From CAZGMJ01 sp964526785 (GTDB lineage Bacteria > Planctomycetota > Phycisphaerae > Sedimentisphaerales > Anaerobacaceae): DNA of 64,000 bases. The translations under genes and the position numbers were made by a program. Of the stretch, positions 32,329-41,189 are shown piece after piece. The notes under the pieces are model-generated. The model had not been told where the DNA came from. It ran no database searches and was given only the letters and a program-made list of their open reading frames with translations. Numbering within the stretch: position 1 is the first letter of the stretch; each line of letters starts with the position of its first letter. The stretch lies in NCBI GenBank assembly GCA_964526785.1, contig CAZGMJ010000022.1, forward strand, positions 1 to 64,000, read 5' to 3'.

Positions 32329-33312
32329 TCAGTTCGGATATCCGTCCGGATGTTCGCTATGCCATTTCCAGGCGGTTTGCACCATCTGTTCGAGATTCGG
32401 CTTGAGCGGTTGCCAGCCCAGTTCGTCGCGGGCGCGGGTGGCATCCGACGTCAGTACGGCCGGGTCGCCCGGTCGGCGGTCCGCTTCGACGACTGCAAAG
32501 TCCCTGCCGGAGACTCTTTTAACGGTTTCAATGACCTGTCTGACCGAGTACCCCTTGCCGTTGCCGAGATTGTATATCAGTTCTGTCTTGTCGCTTAGTT
32601 GGTCCAGCGCCAGCAGATGCGCCCGGCACAGATCGTCGATATGGATGTAATCGCGGATGCACGTGCCGTCAACAGTCTCGTAGTCGGTACCGAATATCTT
32701 GATGTCTTTGCGCCTGCCCATCGCAGCCTGGATGACGAGCGGGATCAGATGCGACTCCGGGCGATGATCCTCGCCCAGCAGGCCATCGTTGCCGGCACCG
32801 CATGCGTTGAAGTATCGCAGGGAGGCGTAACGGAGTCCGCCCGTTCGGCTTTGATGGTGACACATCTGTTCGACGGCCTGTTTGGAATGGCCGTAGGGAT
32901 TGATCGGGTTCTTTGGTGCGTCTTCGGTGATTGGCAGTTTTGCGGGTTTGCCATAGACTGCGGCGGTGCTGCTGAAGACGAATCTCTCGACACCGACCGT
33001 TTCCATCGCGGCGAGCAGGTTGCGGGCGTTACAGAAGTTGTTGTGATAGTACTTCAGCGGATTCGCAACGGACTCGCCCACTTCGATGAATGCCGCAAAA
33101 TGCATTACCGCTTCGATGTTGTTCTGGCGAAGAATGCGGAGGAGCGTTTCACGATCAGCCAGATCCGCCTCAACCAATGGCGCATCTGCGACGGCGGAAC
33201 GATGTCCCTTGCTGAAATTATCGAGCACGATGGGCCGATGTCCCTCGCTTGCGAGCATGGCGGTCATGTTGCTTCCGATGTAGCCTGCGCCTCCGCACAC
33301 CAGCACATTCAT
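32329..33312 (-). CDS. galE: UDP-glucose 4-epimerase
   Basis: A 327-residue short-chain dehydrogenase-type epimerase. GGAGYIGS (7-14) binds NAD. Catalytic residues: Thr116 at the Ser124 position of the E. coli enzyme, Tyr140 and Lys144 in YGHSK. RYFNACGA and DYIHIDDL follow the GalE pattern. It interconverts UDP-glucose and UDP-galactose, or the N-acetyl forms. It overlaps the lipoprotein gene upstream by 4 bases (ATGA) and abuts the hexokinase, so it is inside a coupled operon. Confidence 0.95.
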   Translation of the reverse strand: MNVLVCGGAGYIGSNMTAMLASEGHRPIVLDNFSKGHRSAVADAPLVEADLADRETLLRILRQNNIEAVMHFAAFIEVGESVANPLKYYHNNFCNARNLLAAMETVGVERFVFSSTAAVYGKPAKLPITEDAPKNPINPYGHSKQAVEQMCHHQSRTGGLRYASLRYFNACGAGNDGLLGEDHRPESHLIPLVIQAAMGRRKDIKIFGTDYETVDGTCIRDYIHIDDLCRAHLLALDQLSDKTELIYNLGNGKGYSVRQVIETVKRVSGRDFAVVEADRRPGDPAVLTSDATRARDELGWQPLKPNLEQMVQTAWKWHSEHPDGYPN

Positions 33313-33980
33313 GACTGAGGCCCTGCCTTTTCCGAGGAATTGTCTACGGTCTGCAGGGAGCGCTCGAGCTGCTTTTGAATGCGGTCGAGGATTCGTTTTT
33401 CAAGGAGCGCGTCGCGGCCGAGATTCGTCCACGATCTATTGGCCATCTGCTCGGGATTCAACTCGATGTTCTGCAGTGACTGGCCGCTGTTGGAGAACAG
33501 GAAATACGCCCTGCCACTGCTGGTGACCGCCTCCTGTTCGGGTATTTCGAGACGTTCGGTTCGGACGCGGCAGGCCACGCAAAGTCGTCCGCCTGCGGTC
33601 TTATCCACCTGGAGTTCGGCGGTGCGCCGGATGGTGTGCAGATTTGCTTCGGCGCTGTTGAAAGCGCCGACATTATCGTCGCGCCAGAGTTCGAAGAACT
33701 GGGCACCTGAGAGGGGACGGGTCAGAACCAGTCCGGTTTCAGGATCAACTTTTTCGAGGGCGAAGCGCATTGTCGATAGCACCTGCTCGGCCGCCGCCAC
33801 CACCTGTGCCTGTGTAGCGCCGACGAGGCAGAGCGGTTCGCTTGCCGGCGGATTCTGGTATTGCTCGCCCGTACAACCGGTCAAAGCGCTGCATGCAAAG
33901 GCAAGCAACGATACCAAGAGGATGTTGCGAGCACCGCGGGTCGCCCGGCACGGGTCGATTATCGATCGTATGATTCTCAT
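33309..33980 (-). CDS. Lipoprotein, unknown
   Basis: A 223-residue predicted lipoprotein. SALTGC ending near residue 36 is a proper lipobox after a hydrophobic stretch (NILLVSLLAFACSALTGC). The mature domain has mixed alpha/beta sequence with Arg-rich strands (RRTAELQVDKTAGGRLCVACRVRTERLEI) and ends in a charged helix (RDALLEKRILDRIQKQLERSL). It resembles periplasmic lipoproteins of planctomycetes; no family assigned. First gene of the galE-hexokinase-nagB-nagA unit. Start set to 33980; 33995 also fits. Why an unknown lipoprotein leads this operon is not clear. Confidence 0.75.
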   Translation of the reverse strand: MRIIRSIIDPCRATRGARNILLVSLLAFACSALTGCTGEQYQNPPASEPLCLVGATQAQVVAAAEQVLSTMRFALEKVDPETGLVLTRPLSGAQFFELWRDDNVGAFNSAEANLHTIRRTAELQVDKTAGGRLCVACRVRTERLEIPEQEAVTSSGRAYFLFSNSGQSLQNIELNPEQMANRSWTNLGRDALLEKRILDRIQKQLERSLQTVDNSSEKAGPQS

Positions 33981-34023
33981 TTCACATTCATCCATCCATT
34001 GGGATTTGTGCGGATTTTGCGTG

Positions 34024-34052
34024 ATTGTACCGGTGGTGCCGAGGGCGTTCAA
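34024..34052 (-). promoter_or_regulatory. Promoter of lipoprotein-galE-hexokinase-nagBA operon
   Basis: Minus strand TTGAAC (34052-34047), 17 bp, TACAAT (34029-34024), 44 bp before the start at 33980. It excludes the longer frame that opens at 34052. Confidence 0.65.
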
Positions 34053-34116
34053 GCGAGAATTGCTCTTTTTGGCTCGGCCGTGCCGTATCTGGATGGTTGC
34101 GCGCCTGTCGTCGGGC

Positions 34117-35400
34117 TCAGGCGATGATGTCGCTGATATCGATGAGGTACATTTGCCGGCCGTTGCCGCCGTGCGGCGAGTCGATTACGACGCTGCGGCC
34201 GTCGGGGCTGAATCGCGGGTGCGTATCGCATCGCCACTCGCCTTTGTATTGCCCGGGAAGATGGAAACGGCCCAATGGGACCTTTTTCCCCGACGCAACG
34301 TGGTAGAGATATACGTGCTGATTGCGGTTGCGGTCGGGGTATGTGTCGTTGAGGATCCACTGGTTGCCGGGCAGATATGTGCAGTGGCCGTTGCGGGGCA
34401 TCATGTCTTTGCCGACGACTTCAACCTTATCGGTACCGTCTTGATAGAGATAGAACGCGCTGCCGTGCGAGGGGTGCCAGGCCCAGGCGAGAATGTGGTT
34501 CGGGTCTCGCCAGATGAAGTGGGAGGTTTTTCCATGCGGGTCAACGACGCGCAGGTCGCTGCCGTCCGGGGAGGCCGTGAGCATTCTCGTTCCGAAGCCC
34601 CCGACGGTTTCGTATGCGGAATCGCCGGTGGAGCGCCAGCGATGGAGGAAGATGAAGCGAGAGCCGTCGGTGTTGAAGAGCAGGTGATTGAAGTAGTGCT
34701 TGGCGTTCTTTGGGTTGCCGGGGATTTGTCCGAAGTTTGCGATGTCGGCGAGGGAGATGATCAATTCCTTCCTGCCGGACAGCAGATCGACGCGGAATAT
34801 GCCTGTGTCTTTCGGCGCCAGTTCTCCGGCGTGCGGGTCTTCTATGCCGGCGTAGCCATAGCCCGGCCGCATGTCGTTTATTCGCCGGAAATCGGGAGTA
34901 ACCGCCGTACGGCCATCGGGGCTCAGCGTGTAGATTGGCGAGGGCAGCGTCTTTTTTTCGCCTGTCTTGACATTGAGCACATGACAGACATAATCCTCGC
35001 TGCGACGATCATTCCATAGTATCTGCTCAGAGGATCCGGGAATCCATTGCAGCATGCATCCCTGTTGCCAACACCAGGCGGTGGTCCTGCCCAGTTCGCG
35101 CCAGCGGTCGCCATTGTCCAGATCTACCATACCGACTCTGATAACGTCGTCGGGTCTGGGGCTCCTGTGCTCGAAATCGACCTCCATACCGAGCGCAAAG
35201 CGGCAGGTGGGATCGAATTGCAGTTTGTCGTAGTAGCCGAACCAGTGGAACCTGGGGCCGCTGGTAATCGCACGCACCGACGGCAGATTCGTGTTCTGCG
35301 CCAAGGTTCGGCTGACGGCTGATTTGTCTGTTGCCAGGGCCATACCGGCCAGAACCGTTTGCCCCAGCAGTTCTCTTCGCGTCAATCGATTCGTCTTCAT
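34117..35400 (-). CDS. Secreted beta-propeller protein, twin-arginine signal (oligogalacturonate lyase-like)
   Basis: A 427-residue protein with a twin-arginine signal (TRRELLGQ) and a hydrophobic region ending before residue 35. The body contains repeated TolB/PD40-type strands (SPDGRTAV, NTDGSRFIFLHR, SPDGSDLRVV, SPDGRSVVIDS) and conserved HWFGYYDK near the start, as in oligogalacturonate lyase-like propellers. Several His residues (HYFNHLL, GHCTYLP, DTHPRFS) could form a metal site. Lyase activity is a possibility, not shown. It stands alone, with a weak promoter upstream. Confidence 0.75.
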   Translation of the reverse strand: MKTNRLTRRELLGQTVLAGMALATDKSAVSRTLAQNTNLPSVRAITSGPRFHWFGYYDKLQFDPTCRFALGMEVDFEHRSPRPDDVIRVGMVDLDNGDRWRELGRTTAWCWQQGCMLQWIPGSSEQILWNDRRSEDYVCHVLNVKTGEKKTLPSPIYTLSPDGRTAVTPDFRRINDMRPGYGYAGIEDPHAGELAPKDTGIFRVDLLSGRKELIISLADIANFGQIPGNPKNAKHYFNHLLFNTDGSRFIFLHRWRSTGDSAYETVGGFGTRMLTASPDGSDLRVVDPHGKTSHFIWRDPNHILAWAWHPSHGSAFYLYQDGTDKVEVVGKDMMPRNGHCTYLPGNQWILNDTYPDRNRNQHVYLYHVASGKKVPLGRFHLPGQYKGEWRCDTHPRFSPDGRSVVIDSPHGGNGRQMYLIDISDIIA

Positions 35401-35644
35401 CCGCGAGTTCCTCTTAATACCGTTTCATTGTCGGACGCAGTCCTTGTTTCGTGCAAATATGCACAGACAATTCTATCGATTGGAAGCCCGAAAGCAAGGC
35501 GTCAAGAGCGATGCAACGTGACGAACGGTGCGCCCGATGCCTATAGATAGTAGCATGCGCGCAGTAGTTTCTAAAGGGGGCTGTCGTTTGACGCCGATAT
35601 TTACAAGAGCGTGCCAGTATTGATACCTTTGACGTAGTGCACTC
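35401..35644. other. Intergenic between divergent genes
   Basis: 244 bases, no gene. Holds the possible promoter of the propeller gene (35470-35497). A TTGACG on the plus strand near 35588 lacks a suitable -10. Confidence 0.5.
35470..35497 (-). promoter_or_regulatory. Possible promoter of propeller gene
   Basis: Minus strand TTGCTT (35497-35492), 16 bp, TAGAAT (35475-35470); good -10, weaker -35. Confidence 0.5.
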
Positions 35645-36583
35645 ATGCCCGCGACGCAGACACAATCGATTTCCGAGAAATTGTCCTCCTTACCTCTGGG
35701 GCATTATGTCCAGGAATTTCTGAACTACCTTGTTGTCGAGGCCGGTCTGGCAGAAAACACGGTTCTTGCATACGGCCGAGACCTCAAGGGGTTCTGCGAA
35801 CACTGTCGGTCACAGCAGATCGATTCGCTGGAACAACTGCGGCCTGTGGCGGTTCAGAGTTACACGCGGACGCTCGTGGAAGACAGCAGGGCCGAGAGTA
35901 CGGCCAAGCGATGTCTTGTAGCGATCCGCATGTTCCTGCGGTTTGCCCGGCTCAACGGCCTGATAGACAACGATCTGACCGAACTGCTTGAGGCCCCGAA
36001 GCTCTGGCAGAGGCTGCCGACGATATGCAGCAAGGAGAAGGTGCGGGATTTGCTGAAAGCGCCGGCCATGGAGGAGCGTTTCTACTTCCGGGATAAGGCA
36101 ATACTCGAATTGTTGTATGCAACCGGGGTACGTGCAAGCGAATTGGCCGCGTTGAAAGTGTCAGACATTAATATGAAAATAGGATACCTGCGGTGCATGG
36201 GTAAAGGAAAGAAGGAGCGTATTGTACCCCTGGGGCGCCCGGCAATTGCTGCGGTGCAGCAGTATCTCACGCGGCTGCGACCTGCGTTATCGAAGCCTCA
36301 CAGCGGTGATGCGCTGCTGTTATCACGAACAGGAACGCCCCTCGGGCGTATCGAAATATGGAGGCTCGTGAAGAAATACGCCGCCCGGGCGGGGATGCCT
36401 CCGAAAATGACGGCTCATACGCTGCGGCATTGCTTTGCGACGCACTTATTGTCGGGCGGTGCCGATCTGCGGAGCGTTCAGGAGATGCTTGGGCATGTTG
36501 ATATTGCAACGACACAAATCTATACTCACGTGGATCAGGAGCGATTGAGGAGCATTCACAAGCAGTTTCATCCCAGACAGTAA
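35645..36583 (+). CDS. xerD: Xer-family tyrosine recombinase
   Basis: A 312-residue tyrosine recombinase for chromosome dimer resolution. N-terminal SAM-like domain at about 20-105 (FLNYLVVEAGLAENTVLAYGRDL) and catalytic domain from about 125. The active-site set is complete: Arg163 (GVRASEL), Lys187 (GKGKKER), His258 and Arg261 (HTLRH), His284 (LGHVD), Tyr293 (QIYTHV). I cannot tell XerC from XerD from one copy, and the gene symbol is tentative. No att site or mobile-element genes stand beside it, so a host function is more likely than an integrase one. Confidence 0.9.
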   Translation: MPATQTQSISEKLSSLPLGHYVQEFLNYLVVEAGLAENTVLAYGRDLKGFCEHCRSQQIDSLEQLRPVAVQSYTRTLVEDSRAESTAKRCLVAIRMFLRFARLNGLIDNDLTELLEAPKLWQRLPTICSKEKVRDLLKAPAMEERFYFRDKAILELLYATGVRASELAALKVSDINMKIGYLRCMGKGKKERIVPLGRPAIAAVQQYLTRLRPALSKPHSGDALLLSRTGTPLGRIEIWRLVKKYAARAGMPPKMTAHTLRHCFATHLLSGGADLRSVQEMLGHVDIATTQIYTHVDQERLRSIHKQFHPRQ

Positions 36584-36640
36584 GCTGTGGCGCTGTTAAT
36601 CTGGAAAACATGTGCAAAATGCAAAGAGGGCCGAAAAGAT

Positions 36641-36669
36641 TTGACCGAGCGGAAGATTGCACTTATAAT
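36641..36669 (+). promoter_or_regulatory. Promoter of HEAT-like gene
   Basis: TTGACC (36641-36646), 17 bp, TATAAT (36664-36669). The best -10 in the window. Confidence 0.75.
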
Positions 36670-36694
36670 ACAAAGCACTTAAACCACTAATCTT

Positions 36695-38983
36695 ATGAAG
36701 GTCGCGCTGATGACGAAGATGGGGCTGCATTCGTTCATATTACTGCTGGCAGTGGGCCTTTGCCAGTTCTGCCTTGCGCAGCAGACCGCCCCGTCGGAGG
36801 AGCCGGCTCAGGCAGCGACCGAAGAAGAACTGAATCCCCAGCTCAAGCTCACGAAAGACGCTTTGCTCAACAAGGGATCGAGCGAGCAGATGCGCATGAA
36901 TGCGGTGGCGGTTCTCCTGGGCAGCGAGGACTCCCGGGCGAGGGGTATTGTGCTGGATGCTTTGAGCCAGGATACCAATCAGGCTGCCCGAGTTGCCATT
37001 TGCAGGGTATTGGCTCAGACGCGGACGGGGTCGGGTTCTGTGGAGAATGCCGAGCAGTTCATCGAACCGTTGCTGGAGATCGTCGCTCAGGAGCAGCAGG
37101 CGGTGGCAGCGCTGGCGGCGGAGGCGTTGCTGATATTCGAGTTTGAGCAGGTTTCGGGGCCGCTGGAAGCATTGGCTCTCGACGATTCAGCTCCGCTGGA
37201 GACGCGACTGAACGCGATACAAGCACTGGAATTGCATCCTGATATGCGGGTGGCAGTGAAGTTGCTTGAGTTGGTGGACAGCGGGGAGCCGGGCATCGCG
37301 GCTGCGGCTCGCAGGGGTCTCAACGTGCTTGGGGTGCCAGTGGGCAAGAGCGCGGCGGATCGCGAGCAGATCATTGCGAGATTGAGGGCGAACGGACAGG
37401 AGGCATATCTTCGCGAGCAGTTGATCCGTCAGCGGTCGGAGATTGCCAGCCGAAAAGTTGAATCCAACCTCTGGCAGGGCAGGTATCTTGCGGCGCAAGA
37501 TCAATTATGCGATTCTATTGCCGAGGATGGAGCTAAGGGCAAGTTTCTCGCCAATCATCTGACGGCGGCTGAGCCGACGACCAGGCTCTGGGCTCTGGAG
37601 AAGCTTCGCCAGCTCCGACTATCCGGCAAGACGAGTCCGAAATTGACCGCCGAGGTGGGCAAGGCGCTGGTGGGCCTCGTTTCGGATCCCAACCGACTCG
37701 TCCGGCTCAAGACGGCTGAGGTGCTTTCGCTAATGGGGCAGGTGAATTCCGCCGAGCGTCTGTTGGCGCAACTGGAGGTCGAGGAGGACGAAGAAGTCCG
37801 GGTATCGCTGTTTTCAGCACTGGGAGGGGCATGTTATTACGCATTCTTGGACAGTTCGCCGTTCGACATACCGGTTGAGGTCCGTATGAAAGCGCTGGAA
37901 TGGGCGGCGAAATATGTCTTCGACGAGGATCCTGAGAAGGCCCAGCGGGGTGCGGCGGTGTTGGCGAGGCTTCTGGAACAGGATGGGCTGACGGATGAGC
38001 AGGTTGAGGGATACCTGAGTGTACTGTCCAACAGATACACCGATCAGAAGGGGCGGGCCGACGGTTCCCTGCGGGCGGAGTTGGTCGGATCGATGGCTGC
38101 GCTGTGTGCACAGGGCGTACACAGCACTCAGGCGAGGCAGTTTTTCAAGCCTGTTTTTGATGATGCTCTGAGCGACGATGTGGATCGGGTGCGGGAAAAA
38201 GCGGTTGACGGCCTGATTTATATCAATAAAGAGGCCGCTCTGGACCGGTTGCGGGCGGATTTCACGGACGATGCCAGTGCCCGTATACGCAGGAGGCTGA
38301 TTGAGCTGGCGGGCGAAGTCGGTGGCGGAAAGGATCTGCCGTGGCTCGAGCGAAAGTTGGGCGTCAACGGCGAGGGGGAAGCGGTATGGCAGGCGATGAT
38401 GAAGATCTTTGCGGGGGCAGAGCCCGGCGTAGTGAAGGTGTGGGTAGAAAGGTTGGCCGGGGCTGACAGCCAAAGTCGCTTGTCGCAGGAGCAGAGGATC
38501 AACTTTCTCGAGACGGCTGAACGTCGGCTGACGAATGACAACGGCGCCGGTGGTCTGGCGAGGACGAGGGCGCTTCTGGTTCCTCTGTATCTCGACGCGG
38601 GGCAATTTGAGAAGGCTGCGGTGTGTTTGACGCGATGGCAGGAGGCTGCAGGGGGCGAGACGAACGATTCGCAGCTTCGGGCGGCCCGACTGGAGACTTA
38701 TCTGCGGTGGGGCAAACCCGAAGAAGTCGCGGCCTTGCTGGCGGGCGTGTTGCGGAAGGGGGACATCGATCCCAACGACGTGCTGTTGCAGCGGCTGGAC
38801 GCGCATATGAGCAAACCACCGGATAAGGCAGATCCGAACGACGTTTTAGTTGCGCTGACGAAAGTTGAGATCCCTGAAACCAGGCCGAAGTGGGAACAAT
38901 GGCTAAAGTCCTGGGTGCTTCGTCTGGGGGGAGAAAAGGCGGCGGAGGAGCCCAAAGGCTCGGTCGAGCCTCAGAAGGGTTGA
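36695..38983 (+). CDS. Secreted HEAT-repeat-like protein
   Basis: A 762-residue exported protein. Signal peptide at about 8-28 (SFILLLAVGLCQFCLAQ). The body consists of repeating helix pairs of HEAT/PBS-lyase type: MNAVAVLLGSEDSRARG, ALEALALDDSAPLETRLNAI, LVSDPNRLVRLKTAEVLSLMG, and others over residues 40-600. A helical C-terminal part has TPR-like character (ALLVPLYLDAGQFEKAAVCL). It ends in a short charged tail (EEPKGSVEPQKG). Probably a periplasmic scaffold; partner unknown. ATG at 36695 used; 36710 has GAAGG upstream and is an alternative. A 6-bp hairpin (38988-39002) follows the stop. Confidence 0.85.
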   Translation: MKVALMTKMGLHSFILLLAVGLCQFCLAQQTAPSEEPAQAATEEELNPQLKLTKDALLNKGSSEQMRMNAVAVLLGSEDSRARGIVLDALSQDTNQAARVAICRVLAQTRTGSGSVENAEQFIEPLLEIVAQEQQAVAALAAEALLIFEFEQVSGPLEALALDDSAPLETRLNAIQALELHPDMRVAVKLLELVDSGEPGIAAAARRGLNVLGVPVGKSAADREQIIARLRANGQEAYLREQLIRQRSEIASRKVESNLWQGRYLAAQDQLCDSIAEDGAKGKFLANHLTAAEPTTRLWALEKLRQLRLSGKTSPKLTAEVGKALVGLVSDPNRLVRLKTAEVLSLMGQVNSAERLLAQLEVEEDEEVRVSLFSALGGACYYAFLDSSPFDIPVEVRMKALEWAAKYVFDEDPEKAQRGAAVLARLLEQDGLTDEQVEGYLSVLSNRYTDQKGRADGSLRAELVGSMAALCAQGVHSTQARQFFKPVFDDALSDDVDRVREKAVDGLIYINKEAALDRLRADFTDDASARIRRRLIELAGEVGGGKDLPWLERKLGVNGEGEAVWQAMMKIFAGAEPGVVKVWVERLAGADSQSRLSQEQRINFLETAERRLTNDNGAGGLARTRALLVPLYLDAGQFEKAAVCLTRWQEAAGGETNDSQLRAARLETYLRWGKPEEVAALLAGVLRKGDIDPNDVLLQRLDAHMSKPPDKADPNDVLVALTKVEIPETRPKWEQWLKSWVLRLGGEKAAEEPKGSVEPQKG

Positions 38984-39256
38984 GGGGGTCGCGAGGCGAC
39001 CTAGGATATCGCGGCGTGTGCGGCCGACGAGATTCCGGATTTTTTCGGTACCGCCGACATTTTTTCGTTTTTCTGTTTGCACTTTCCATCGACTTTCGGT
39101 AAACTCCGTGATTTACATCCAGTAGCAGTTACGGAATTCCTGATTCCTGCGCTATTTTTGTACGATTTTGGGGCAGGAAAGAGGGATGGTGTTTGTATTT
39201 ACGGGCTTTTGGGACAAGATTTGACTTGTCCTGATTGTCGGTTGATTTGCATCGAT
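38984..39256. other. Upstream region of tRNA-Thr and tuf
   Basis: 273 bases. It should hold the promoter of the translation cluster. TTGCAC-N17-TAAACT at 39077-39105 is a weak candidate. A perfect inverted repeat stands at 39212-39231. Confidence 0.45.
39212..39231. repeat. Perfect inverted repeat before tRNA-Thr
   Basis: GGACAAG-N6-CTTGTCC, 26 bp before the tRNA. The loop region contains TTGACT. It could be an operator or a processing hairpin. Confidence 0.4.
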
Positions 39257-39328
<72 letters not shown>

Positions 39329-39489
39329 AAATGGAAGCAGTTCAGGCTCGGATGGCACATTCATTTGGTGGTGAAAGTTGCCTTGTCGGCCATGAGTTGA
39401 ATATAGACGTAGTAAGTACGTGAGTCTTGTAGACGGATTCGGACAGGAGCAAGCAGGAATTGACCCAGCGTATTGGAGGTTAAGATCAG

Positions 39490-40704
39490 ATGGCTAAGGC
39501 GGTATTTGAAAGGACTAAACCACACGTTAACATCGGCACGATCGGTCACATCGACCACGGCAAGACGACTCTGACGGCCGCGATCACGATGCGACTGGCG
39601 AATGTCGCGGGTGCCGGGAATGTCAAGAAATTCGAGGACATTGACAACGCCCCCGAGGAACGGGAACGCGGCGTTACTATCAACACCGCCCACGTCGAGT
39701 ACGAAACGGCGAATCGCCATTATGCGCACGTGGACTGCCCCGGTCACGCCGACTACATCAAGAACATGATCACCGGGGCCGCTCAGATGGACGGTGCGAT
39801 TCTGGTGGTGGCGGCGGGCGACGGACCGATGCCTCAGACTCGCGAGCACATTCTGCTTGCCCGTCAGGTAAACGTGCCGAGCATTGTGGTGTTCATGAAC
39901 AAGGTGGACGAAGTGGACGATCCCGAACTGCTTGACCTTGTCGAACTGGAGATTCGGGACTTGCTGAACAAGTATGAGTTCCCGGGCGACGACATTCCGA
40001 TCGTTCGCGGTTCCGCTCTGCAGGCGATGCAGTCGGAAGGCAAGGACGGCGAGGCATGCAAGGCTATCGATGAATTGATGGCGGCGGTTGACGAGTACTT
40101 CCCGCTTCCGGAGCGCGATGTGGACAAGCCGTTCCTGATGCCTGTGGAGGACGTTTTCAGCATTAAGGGACGCGGCACCGTGGGTACCGGCCGAGTCGAG
40201 CGCGGCGTCATTCACGTCGGCGACGAAGTGGAAGTCGTCGGAGTGCACAAGGATATCCGCAAGACGGTTTGCACGGGCGTTGAGATGTTCAACAAGACGC
40301 TGAACGAGGGCCAGGCGGGCGATAACGTGGGGCTGCTCCTGCGAGGCGTTGAGAAGAAAGAGCTGGAGCGTGGACAGGTCGTCGCGGCTCCGGGCAGTAT
40401 TACGCCTCACACCAAGTTCCATGCCGAGGTATATGTATTGACCAAGGAGGAAGGCGGACGGCACACGCCCTTCTTCGCGGGCTACAAGCCTCAGTTCTAC
40501 TTCAGAACGACGGATATTACCGGTTCGGTACACGGATTGATGAGCCGGGAAGGAAAAAGTGCCGAGATGTGCATGCCGGGCGACAACATTGCGATGGAAG
40601 TGGAAATCATTGCACCTATCGCTATGGAAGAAGGACTTCGGTTCGCCATTCGTGAAGGCGGACGAACGGTCGGCGCCGGTGTTGTGATCAAGATTCTGGA
40701 GTAG
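39490..40704 (+). CDS. tuf: Elongation factor Tu
   Basis: A 404-residue GTPase that delivers aminoacyl-tRNA to the ribosome. G1 GHIDHGKT (19-26, Ile for the usual Val), G3 DCPGH (82-86), G4 NKVD (137-140), and domains 2-3 with RTTDITGSV and GGRTVGAGVV. About ten residues longer than the E. coli protein, partly through an insertion after TGSV (GLMSREGKSAEM). It sits beside tRNA genes and rpmG/secE, the place of tufB in E. coli; no second copy follows fusA. TATTGGAGGT ribosome site precedes the start. Confidence 0.98.
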   Translation: MAKAVFERTKPHVNIGTIGHIDHGKTTLTAAITMRLANVAGAGNVKKFEDIDNAPEERERGVTINTAHVEYETANRHYAHVDCPGHADYIKNMITGAAQMDGAILVVAAGDGPMPQTREHILLARQVNVPSIVVFMNKVDEVDDPELLDLVELEIRDLLNKYEFPGDDIPIVRGSALQAMQSEGKDGEACKAIDELMAAVDEYFPLPERDVDKPFLMPVEDVFSIKGRGTVGTGRVERGVIHVGDEVEVVGVHKDIRKTVCTGVEMFNKTLNEGQAGDNVGLLLRGVEKKELERGQVVAAPGSITPHTKFHAEVYVLTKEEGGRHTPFFAGYKPQFYFRTTDITGSVHGLMSREGKSAEMCMPGDNIAMEVEIIAPIAMEEGLRFAIREGGRTVGAGVVIKILE

Positions 40705-40842
40705 CATTTTTGCAGGTCTGAGGGTCGCACGGCGATGTGTTTTGTGCGGCCAATGGATCCGGGAGCACGGTGTCCGATCGTTCGGCACTCAGTCGGAGTA
40801 TCTCCGCCTGGAGTCGCTCGACGGCACGGGGAAAGCAGTCCT

Positions 40843-41013
40843 ATGGCAAAGAAGAAGAGCAAACGAGAAAACGTCTGGCTTGAGTGCACGGAATGCCGCC
40901 AGAGGAACTATCGCACGAATGTCAGCGTTGCAGAAGGTACGCCGAAGCTCAATCTGAAGAAGTTCTGCAAGAACGAGCGGAAGCATACGATGCACAAGAT
41001 ACGACGCAAGTAG
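40843..41013 (+). CDS. rpmG: 50S ribosomal protein L33
   Basis: A 56-residue zinc-ribbon-type L33: CTEC (Cys15, Cys18), then Cys42, with Glu45 where a fourth Cys usually stands. NLKKFCKNERKHT and HKIRRK match the family. It precedes tRNA-Trp and secE, the usual order. Start at 40843 taken from the homologous N-terminus (AKKKSKRENV); the frame opens at 40735. Confidence 0.93.
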   Translation: MAKKKSKRENVWLECTECRQRNYRTNVSVAEGTPKLNLKKFCKNERKHTMHKIRRK

Positions 41014-41050
41014 GACGCTGGTGCTGCTGAACGAACATGTTGAGGCGATT

Positions 41051-41124
41051 AGGCCAGTAGCTCAATTTGGCAGAGCGTCGGTCTCCAAAACCGAAGGTTG
41101 GGGGTTCGATTCCCTCCTGGCCTG
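41051..41124 (+). tRNA. tRNA-Trp (anticodon CCA)
   Basis: Acceptor AGGCCAG/CTGGCCT, D-arm GCTC/GAGC, anticodon loop CTCCAAA on stem TCGGT/ACCGA, T-arm GGGGG/CCCTC (one G-U pair). Discriminator G, as in tRNA-Trp. No CCA encoded. Located between rpmG and secE as in many bacteria. Confidence 0.96.
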
Positions 41125-41189
41125 TTAAGAACCGGAGATGACAGCAAACCGGTTGGAAGAAGAGTATAAGTCAACGAGGAATGCCAGGT

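Noticed and set aside
35645..36583. Phage or island integrase
   Set aside because: No phage genes, att repeats or tRNA junction nearby; the sequence fits a Xer protein.
39221..39249. TTGACT followed by a -10 as promoter of tRNA-Thr
   Set aside because: At 15-17 bp the candidates are TTGATT, TGATTT or GATTTG, all poor, and the start would fall inside or at the tRNA.
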